This document shows positions 34,666 to 40,482 of a stretch of 40,482 nt of DNA, in pieces. Source of the DNA: a virus; the IMG/VR virus record IMGVR_UViG_3300047409_000562, positions 1-40,482 of that record. One strand, given 5' to 3'. Below the pieces are notes generated by a model. That model was not told the origin of the DNA. It did not search any database and worked only from the letters and a program-made list of their open reading frames with translations. The stretch's first letter is position 1. The number at the start of each line of letters is the position of its first letter. The position numbers and the translations under genes are program-made.

Positions 34666-37600
34666 GTGGACGAGGAAGAGGATCTCCAGCAAGCGGAGGA
34701 TACCGCCCCCCAGCAGGAGGCGGCTCCCGCGCGCCAGGAACAGGAAGACCCGATCGCCTCCCTCGGCCAGGACATCATGGCCGAGGCGGCTCCCGCGCGC
34801 CGGGAAGACCCGATCGCGTCGCTGGGCCAGGAAATCTTGTCCGGCGCCCAAGGATCACAAAAAGGTGAACAACCTTCACAAGAAGGTGAAGCCCCCCAGG
34901 CGGAGGGCATGCTGGCGTCTGGTGCGCGCGCTGCGGCCCACTCGGTCCTGCCCGGTGTTGCCGGGGCTGCCGCCTTCGCCCCAGGAGCGGCGGCTGGCGC
35001 GGCGATCGGGTCGGCCTTCCCCGGCCCAGGGACCATCATCGGCGGCGTCGCCGGCGGCCTCCTGAGCGCCTTGGGCGCGGGCACCGCGGTCTCCATGGCC
35101 CAGGAATGGCTGCTCAACAAGCTTGGCTTCGGCGACGAGGCACAGCAGGCGGCAAACCTCAAAGAGAACCCGGTCGCGACCGGTGTTGGCTCAGTAGCGG
35201 GCATGGCGGCCACCTTCGGGGTAGGCGGCGCCGGCGCCCTAGCGGGGCGCGTCCTCCGGGGCGGGCTCATCGAAGGCGACGCTGCCCAGCTGATCGGGCG
35301 CGGAGTGGCGAGCACCGTGAGCGGTGGCGTCGACCTTCTGCAGACGGGAGACCCCAAACACGCCGCGGCGGTGGCCGCCGGCTCCGGGGTGGCCTATAAT
35401 CCGACGTCTCTCGGTCAGGCGGCCTTACGCGGGGGTGAGCAGCTGGTCGAGAAGCTAGGTATCGGCGGCAACGCCGGCCGGAAATTCATGACTACCCTCG
35501 CTAACGCAGTGCATGAGAACCCGAAAAATGCAGAAGCGGAAGCGAGCCCCGTTACGGGTGCCACGGTTGACGGGGCCGCCACAGAGACACCCAAGGATCC
35601 GGCGCTTGCTCGGGAGGCTGTGCAGACTTCTGGAACTAATACCCCAGGCGGATACGGGAGCCGATCGGCCACGCCGCCGCCGAAGGATGGCATCGCCACG
35701 GGTGAAACCCAGAACACGCCGGTCCGGGACGGGGGCAACAAAGGCATCTACGCAAAGGACGCGGTCCCCGGTGAAGAAGGCGGCGCCACCACGCCGGCGC
35801 CGTTAGGCACGCTAAATCCGGATATTGAAGCCGTCATGCGGCCCAAGCCCGAACCTGCACCCGAGGCACCCGTGCAGCAGGCACAGCAGGATCAGGCTCC
35901 CGCGCCGCGCGCCGCCCCTGTGGACCGCACGATGGACCTGATTAAGTCCCTACAGGACGCCGAGACCACGCGCACCGCCGCGCGCGAGAACCCCCCGAGC
36001 GAGTTTGACCTAGCCGCCCAGAAAGCGGTCGACGCTGCGGCCAACTCGCCGTACCGCAACACGTTGAAGGCTGGTCGCCAGCAGGACGAGGCTGTGAGCG
36101 GCCCGCCCGGTGGCGGGAAGCCCCCTCCTGGCGAGAGCACGTTGGGCGGCGCTCCCCCGCCAGAGCCCCCGAAGAAGTCCACGATCGCGCCGGCGGAGCC
36201 AACCACGCGCTACAAGGAGGGCGAGAAGAGCACTCCCGAGTTGGCGGCGGAGACGGTCAATCGCGGGTTCGACAACTTGTCACGTAACCAGAATGCACGC
36301 TGGCACGAGTTCAAGGACGCCCTGAAAAGCAGCCTCAAGACCGATAGCACCCTGGAAGGCAAGCGCGGTGAGGACCTCTACCACGCGATCGAGCGCGGGG
36401 AGATGGACAAACTCGACCCCAAGACCAAAGCGGCGTGGGATAAGTTCGCAGGCCCGCGTATGGAGCGCATCGCGGAGGCGGAGAAGGAGCTTGTGGCGCG
36501 GGGCATCAAGCCGGCCGAAGAGATTGGCGACCCGACGCACATCCACCGCTTGCGCAATATGCCCTTTAGTCTGTCGGAGTGGCTCAACCGTGACCCGACC
36601 GGCATGATGCGCGGCATGTCACGCCCCGACCCGTTCAAGGCACTCGAGTATCGTGGTGCGACGGCGGCTGACGGCACACGCATCACCCTGCAGGACATGA
36701 GCCCCAACAAATACGGGGTGTGGAAGAATGGTGAGCAGCGCGTCTACTCAATCGATCGCGGGGAGGACGCCAAAGGTTTCAAGAACGGCGACAAGATTGA
36801 GTACAACGGCAAGGAGTACACCGTCGATCGTGGGCTTACATCGGACATCGAGAAACACGCGCGCGACGAAAATGGTGAACCACTCAAATACAAAAAGAAC
36901 GCCGCACTCTCGCTCTACGAACACGAGCAGCAGGTGAAGTCGGCGCTCGAACATGACGACATGATCCGGACGTTCAAGAACGATTCGGCGCTCAACCCGT
37001 TCCGAGAGAAGGCGAACACGCCCGAAGGTCAGGCGAAGCTCAAACAAGGGTGGAAGGAGTTACATGGCGAGGCCTTCAAGGACTTCGAAGGGATCGTCAT
37101 GCACCCGGACATGGCGCAGGCCATCCGAAACAACTTCGACCCTGGCCTGGGGATGCACGCGAGCAGCCCGATCAATTTGATGCGTGCGGTAAACCAGTTC
37201 GCCGTCCGGTCGATCTTCTGGAATCCCATCCCTCACTCCTTCAACGCCCTCGTCCACTATCTCGGCGCACGGGGCGAGGACTGGCTCCCGGTCACGTTCA
37301 AGAAAGGTTCGTTTGGGATCGAGAAGGTTGGCCTCGACAACTACAGAAATTTCATCCGGTCCGTCGGAATGGGCTGGGATGATGTCGTCAAGCAGAAGGG
37401 CACCTTGATCGACCTGAACCGCGCTGGTGCGCCCCTGGTTATGTCGGGCATCGAGCGAGCGCGTGCTCAAGAATTGACGGGCAAGCTCCTTGGTGTCTCG
37501 CTTAAGAGCGAGCCGAAGTTCTGGGGCAGTGCCGCACAGAAGTTCGGATTGGGTAAGGCCGTTGACGCGGTGAAGGCAGTCTACGACGGCTCCTCACGGT

Positions 37601-38580
37601 TCCTCTGGTCTGCCGGTGACATCATGATGGCAGCGCGCATCCACGAGAACGAGATGAAGGGGATGACGCGCGAGCAGGCGATGAAAGACGCCTCCATCCA
37701 CATGCCCGATTACGTGTTGCAGAATAAGCTCCTCGGTATGCGCGGCCTGCCCAGCATGATGGCGGACCCAGGGGTCTTCATGTTCGGTCGCTATCACGCG
37801 AAGGTCGTCGACTCTCTTGCGCACATGACCATGGACGCCCTCGGCCCCAAGTCTTCCATCGAAGATCGTCGGAAGGCGTTTGGCAACATCGGCGCGCTCG
37901 TATTCATGGGTGCAGTCCTCTACCCTGCAGCGGACGCCGCCGTCCAAAAACTCACGGGGAACGCCGACGCCTCGCAGCGTCGTCGCGGCCCGCTGGCACC
38001 GATCACCAACATACAAGAGGGTGTGAAGGGTGAAAAGACTTACGCGAGCACGATCTCCAACCTGCTCACGTTGAGCCCCGGTGCGTCCTTCATCACGGAA
38101 GGGTTGCTGACGAACCGCGACTTCACTGGTCGCAACATTGTCGAACCGAAGTCTTCGCTCGCGAAGCAAGGGGCACAAGCGGCAGAATACACCGCAGGAA
38201 AATTCGTTTCGCCTTACAAAACAGTCAGCGATGCATTCAACCCCAAGAGCACGAAGCATCCGCTCCTAGAAGGTCTCGCCGAGTCGGTGGCTGATGTGAA
38301 AGTGCCCACCGAAGGTCAGAAGAAGGGCGCATTCAAGGGTGAGCAGATGCGGCAGAGCCAAGCGGCGCAGCGCGACCAGAAACCTCGTGGTCTGATAGAG
38401 TACGGGGTCAACAAGGTGACGCCTGCCACGCCGAAGGTCGTCGCGCGCCCGTCCAAGGGAGCGTCCGAAGAGGTGGCCCCCGCTGCTCCGCCCCCTGCAG
38501 CACCTAAGTCTAGGTCATCCTTGAGACGCGACCCGCTTGTGGACCTTGGCAATGAAATCATGAGGGGGGCAGGGCAATGA
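34666..38580 (+). CDS. Internal virion/ejection protein 3, very large
   Basis: 1304 residues from GTG 34666 (AAGGGGG upstream). Tandem N-terminal motif DPIASLGQDIM (28-38) and DPIASLGQEIL (48-58), with a third version DPLVDLGNEIM at the extreme C-terminus (1289-1299). A Gly/Ala-rich hydrophobic segment at about 85-150 (GVAGAAAFAPGAAAGAAIGS, GGVAGGLLSALGAGT) resembles a membrane-inserting glycine zipper. After a long Pro-rich linker a large helical region begins near 530, with conserved-looking blocks near 853 (NPIPHSFNALVHYLGARG), 1037 (GVFMFGRYHAKVVDSLAHM) and a hydrophobic helix at 1075 (IGALVFMGAVLYPAADAAV). These are features of large polyvalent proteins and of T7 gp16-like ejection proteins that build the trans-envelope channel. 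No lytic transglycosylase motif is visible. Confidence 0.75.
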   Translation: MDEEEDLQQAEDTAPQQEAAPARQEQEDPIASLGQDIMAEAAPARREDPIASLGQEILSGAQGSQKGEQPSQEGEAPQAEGMLASGARAAAHSVLPGVAGAAAFAPGAAAGAAIGSAFPGPGTIIGGVAGGLLSALGAGTAVSMAQEWLLNKLGFGDEAQQAANLKENPVATGVGSVAGMAATFGVGGAGALAGRVLRGGLIEGDAAQLIGRGVASTVSGGVDLLQTGDPKHAAAVAAGSGVAYNPTSLGQAALRGGEQLVEKLGIGGNAGRKFMTTLANAVHENPKNAEAEASPVTGATVDGAATETPKDPALAREAVQTSGTNTPGGYGSRSATPPPKDGIATGETQNTPVRDGGNKGIYAKDAVPGEEGGATTPAPLGTLNPDIEAVMRPKPEPAPEAPVQQAQQDQAPAPRAAPVDRTMDLIKSLQDAETTRTAARENPPSEFDLAAQKAVDAAANSPYRNTLKAGRQQDEAVSGPPGGGKPPPGESTLGGAPPPEPPKKSTIAPAEPTTRYKEGEKSTPELAAETVNRGFDNLSRNQNARWHEFKDALKSSLKTDSTLEGKRGEDLYHAIERGEMDKLDPKTKAAWDKFAGPRMERIAEAEKELVARGIKPAEEIGDPTHIHRLRNMPFSLSEWLNRDPTGMMRGMSRPDPFKALEYRGATAADGTRITLQDMSPNKYGVWKNGEQRVYSIDRGEDAKGFKNGDKIEYNGKEYTVDRGLTSDIEKHARDENGEPLKYKKNAALSLYEHEQQVKSALEHDDMIRTFKNDSALNPFREKANTPEGQAKLKQGWKELHGEAFKDFEGIVMHPDMAQAIRNNFDPGLGMHASSPINLMRAVNQFAVRSIFWNPIPHSFNALVHYLGARGEDWLPVTFKKGSFGIEKVGLDNYRNFIRSVGMGWDDVVKQKGTLIDLNRAGAPLVMSGIERARAQELTGKLLGVSLKSEPKFWGSAAQKFGLGKAVDAVKAVYDGSSRFLWSAGDIMMAARIHENEMKGMTREQAMKDASIHMPDYVLQNKLLGMRGLPSMMADPGVFMFGRYHAKVVDSLAHMTMDALGPKSSIEDRRKAFGNIGALVFMGAVLYPAADAAVQKLTGNADASQRRRGPLAPITNIQEGVKGEKTYASTISNLLTLSPGASFITEGLLTNRDFTGRNIVEPKSSLAKQGAQAAEYTAGKFVSPYKTVSDAFNPKSTKHPLLEGLAESVADVKVPTEGQKKGAFKGEQMRQSQAAQRDQKPRGLIEYGVNKVTPATPKVVARPSKGASEEVAPAAPPPAAPKSRSSLRRDPLVDLGNEIMRGAGQ

Positions 38581-39257
38581 GAGACCAAGATCTCCCAGAG
38601 AGCGAGAACATCGAGGATCACCGCGACGACCCGCCGGAAGAGCGCGAGCCGAGCAGCAAACTGCGCCTGATCTACGATGAATTCCGCAAGGTCGCCAACT
38701 CGTCAGACAACGAGGGACAGCAAGGTGGCATCTCAGATGAGGGAGGCTACAGCGATATTCCGAGCGTCAGCAAGACGCGGCAAGTAGTTGGGATGGTCAC
38801 ACAGCGAGCCAACGGCGGCCCGATCGAGAAACAGCAGAGCAGCCTCAAGCGCCTCACACAGCATCCCGTCTTCCCTAACGTGAAGATCGTCCACAAACGC
38901 ATGCAGGGCTTGACTGACTCGAGCCCGGACATGAAGACGGTCACCATCAACTCTGCGGTCCCCACGACGATCGTCGTGAATGGCAAGCGCATCCCTACGG
39001 CGGCGCCTCTTGCCGTGTTCGAGCTCTACTCGCGCGCCGGCTGCGAGGTGTTCAAAGAGGCCTCCCAGAAGCACGGCTACGAGGCGGACGACCAGGATGT
39101 CCAGACCTGCGCGCGCCGGGACGTGGGGGAGGTGGCCGAAAAGCACTTCCTGGAGGAGCAGTACGGTTTTACCGCTGAGGATTGGACGGCCTACTGTAAG
39201 ATCATGGAACAGGGCGCCGGCCGGCAGATTAACCAGTCAGCAAGGGGCGGGGACTAG
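38577..39257 (+). CDS. Hypothetical protein
   Basis: 226 residues, ATGA overlap with the 1304-residue protein gene. Very acidic N-terminus (ESENIEDHRDDPPEEREP), a central beta/alpha part (TTIVVNGKRIPTAAPLAVFE) and a helical, charged C-terminus (DDQDVQTCARRDVGEVAEKH). No motif recognised. Its coupling suggests it is a chaperone, neighbour or minor virion partner of the ejection proteins, which is speculative. Confidence 0.7.
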   Translation: MRDQDLPESENIEDHRDDPPEEREPSSKLRLIYDEFRKVANSSDNEGQQGGISDEGGYSDIPSVSKTRQVVGMVTQRANGGPIEKQQSSLKRLTQHPVFPNVKIVHKRMQGLTDSSPDMKTVTINSAVPTTIVVNGKRIPTAAPLAVFELYSRAGCEVFKEASQKHGYEADDQDVQTCARRDVGEVAEKHFLEEQYGFTAEDWTAYCKIMEQGAGRQINQSARGGD

Positions 39258-39258
39258 G

Positions 39259-39585
39259 ATGCCATGGAAATCGGACGCGCAGCGGAGATGGGGGAATAGC
39301 CCCGCCGGACACAAAGCGCTCGGAGACGCAGGCGTTGCCGAGTGGAACCACGCAAGCAAAGGAAAGACCATGAACAAGGGATATCAAGGCTCGTCGGTCG
39401 CGATGGCCGCGGGGGGCCCCGTCCTGGGCCGGACCCGGGACTTCATGAAGACCCCCGACGAATTCACGGGCGGTCGATTGCCGCCAAAGCAGACGGCGCC
39501 CGTGCAGCAGGACTACGGCAGCAAGGGAGCGTCGGCCAAGCGGACGGGGGACAAGTCTCTCCCGACGGTGAAGCCGCGGAAGTGA
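39259..39585 (+). CDS. Small basic protein with conserved N-terminal motif
   Basis: 108 residues from ATG 39259, chosen because the frame upstream is a shadow and the sequence MPWKSDAQRRWGNSPAGHKA is a form I recognise from many small phage and plasmid proteins (pattern MPxKSxAQRR(W/Y)xxSPAG-K-LG). The rest is basic and Gly/Lys-rich (GGPVLGRTRDFMKTPDEF, KGASAKRTGDKSLPTVKPRK). Function unknown. Ribosome binding site AGGGGCGGGG. Confidence 0.7.
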   Translation: MPWKSDAQRRWGNSPAGHKALGDAGVAEWNHASKGKTMNKGYQGSSVAMAAGGPVLGRTRDFMKTPDEFTGGRLPPKQTAPVQQDYGSKGASAKRTGDKSLPTVKPRK

Positions 39586-39813
39586 ATGAGCGCCCAATCC
39601 GAGCTTGTTTCCAAGGTGATCTGCGAGGCGGTCGACCCGCTTATCGTACGTCACCCTGAAATCGAAGTCGGAAGCATCCTCCAGGCGCTAGAACACCTGC
39701 GGTTCATCATAACGGAGAAAATGATCTCTACGTCGTCAGCCGGATCGCCGTTCAACCCCCTAGATAAGCGAGCCTCCAATGTCCTTCGACATCAGCAAAA
39801 GCGGCCTTCCTAG
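39586..39813 (+). CDS. Small helical hypothetical protein
   Basis: 75 residues, ATG adjoining the previous stop (TGAATG). Helical (VSKVICEAVDPLIVRHPEIE; ILQALEHLRFIITEKMIS). No motif recognised. It overlaps the next gene by 35 nt, so coupling is likely. Confidence 0.6.
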   Translation: MSAQSELVSKVICEAVDPLIVRHPEIEVGSILQALEHLRFIITEKMISTSSAGSPFNPLDKRASNVLRHQQKRPS

Positions 39814-40135
39814 AAAGATCCTAATCGGGCCTTTTGAACACACGGTCTTATTCAAGGACCTCGGTCTTGCCTCGGATAAACACATCTTCGGCATGTACAT
39901 GTTCGAGGACCTCGAAGTCTTATTTCAGCCAGGGCAAGTCAACAGAGCGTTCGCCGTCGACAGCGTGCTGCATGAGCTGCTGCACGGTATCTTCCGCGTG
40001 AACGCCCTGCACCTGGAAAAAATGTCAGTCGCCGACAGCGAAGAGAAAATGATCACTGTTATTGCGACGGGGCTAACTCAGCTGTTGAAGGCGAACCCAG
40101 GTTTTCGGAAGTGGCTTTTGAAGCATGCTGCCTAA
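39779..40135 (+). CDS. HELLH-containing putative zinc metalloprotease-like protein
   Basis: 118 residues. The motif VLHELLHGIF gives His65-Glu66-x-x-His69, with acidic residues downstream (Asp86, Glu88, Glu89) that could complete a gluzincin-type zinc site; the C-terminus is helical (MITVIATGLTQLLKANPGFR). Small proteins of this pattern are known in phages but without assigned function. The upstream half is beta-rich (KILIGPFEHTVLFKDLG, EDLEVLFQPGQ). The gene is convergent with the minus-strand gene at 40059 and overlaps it by 77 nt. Activity is inferred only from the motif. Confidence 0.7.
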   Translation: MSFDISKSGLPRKILIGPFEHTVLFKDLGLASDKHIFGMYMFEDLEVLFQPGQVNRAFAVDSVLHELLHGIFRVNALHLEKMSVADSEEKMITVIATGLTQLLKANPGFRKWLLKHAA

Positions 40136-40388
40136 CCCGAGCTTCGTGGATCCCTGCTACAGAGATTGTGTAGCCACTTCCACCTAGCAGCCCATCATCT
40201 AAGTTCCAGTAGGGGCTGTGCTCCGCATACCCACGGCGCTTGAGTCGGCGGCACGCCGTCTTCGCCTGCCGTTCCGTGATGCCAAGATGGGTAGAGAGCG
40301 ACTGGAACGTTTGAACGCAGTTGTCGCTGTCGAAACCATCGAATAAATAGTCCAAAACGAGCTCCTCAGTTTTTGTCATGTCAGTCAT
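40059..40388 (-). CDS. Winged helix-turn-helix protein (may continue past the window)
   Basis: 109 residues from the ATG at 40388 (AGAGGA upstream, spacing about 10). Residues 9-60 have a helix-turn-helix pattern: EELVLDYLFDGFDSDNCVQT, then FQSLSTHLGITERQAKTACR and RLKRRGYAEHSP, a winged-helix layout in which the recognition helix is TERQAKTACRRLKR. Likely a transcriptional regulator or DNA-binding protein. The frame stays open upstream to the window edge (31 further codons including a plausible WKCEHDEEFAYWQRFY), so the true start may lie outside. It is transcribed against the structural genes and overlaps the end of the HELLH gene. Confidence 0.6.
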   Translation of the reverse strand: MTDMTKTEELVLDYLFDGFDSDNCVQTFQSLSTHLGITERQAKTACRRLKRRGYAEHSPYWNLDDGLLGGSGYTISVAGIHEARVRQHASKATSENLGSPSTAELAPSQ

Positions 40389-40482
40389 GTCACGGGTATC
40401 CTCTCTAGGGTTGGGGGCGGAGTTGAGTGAGTAGAACCGTTGCCAGTACGCGAACTCTTCATCATGCTCACATTTCCACAGA

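Overview
The window is the structural (virion) module of a tailed phage or prophage. A podovirus-like particle is most likely. It encodes a terminase, a large portal, a scaffold, a major capsid protein, short head-tail connector genes, a nozzle-like tail protein, fibres and very large ejection-type internal proteins, but no tape measure, sheath or long-tail tube. No replication genes, RNA polymerase, integrase, tRNA or CRISPR array are visible. The DNA is GC-rich with GC-rich third codon positions, which fits a GC-rich (probably proteobacterial) host; the host cannot be named from the sequence.

Layout. 1-3001 (minus strand): large terminase (cut by the left edge), a calcineurin-like metallophosphoesterase and a probable small terminase, diverging from everything else. 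3093-6687 (plus): portal and a paralogous pair of small Thr-rich collagen-like proteins. 6730-12437: a translationally coupled cassette, not needed for assembly, of a small unknown gene, an HNH/endonuclease VII gene, a GT2 glycosyltransferase fused to TPR and propeller-like parts, two paralogous HtrL/YibB-like putative glycosyltransferases, a SAM methyltransferase and an NAD-sugar epimerase. 12503-17249: four tiny proteins, scaffold, major capsid protein, intrinsic terminator, head-tail adaptors. 17259-22743: Thr-rich collagen-like fibres and a spike-like protein. 22870-25208: small beta-rich protein, endolysin, two holin-like membrane proteins, a second HNH gene. 25264-31087: coiled-coil protein, HNH remnant, nozzle-like protein, a tandem pair of paralogues and a LamG-like protein. 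31148-40135: three internal/ejection proteins up to 1304 residues, then small proteins including one with a HELLH metalloprotease-like motif. A minus-strand winged-helix gene runs in from the right edge.

How the parts may work together. At least six genes carry Gly-X-Thr/Gly-Pro-Thr collagen-like repeats, and the same late region carries three probable glycosyltransferases, a methyltransferase and a sugar epimerase. My main hypothesis is that the phage builds a collagen-like fibre coat and O-glycosylates its threonines with its own enzymes, as bacterial exosporium collagens of the BclA type are glycosylated. The glycosylated target is inferred, not shown.

Regulation. Six clear and one weaker copy of a previously unnoted motif, GTTAAC-N6-TNAAC(G), lie 59-67 nt upstream of start codons in nearly every true intergenic gap of the plus strand. 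It is a strong candidate for the phage late promoter or operator. One copy lies directly after the terminator that follows the capsid gene. The capsid leader itself can fold into two mutually exclusive hairpins, one of which buries the ribosome binding site.
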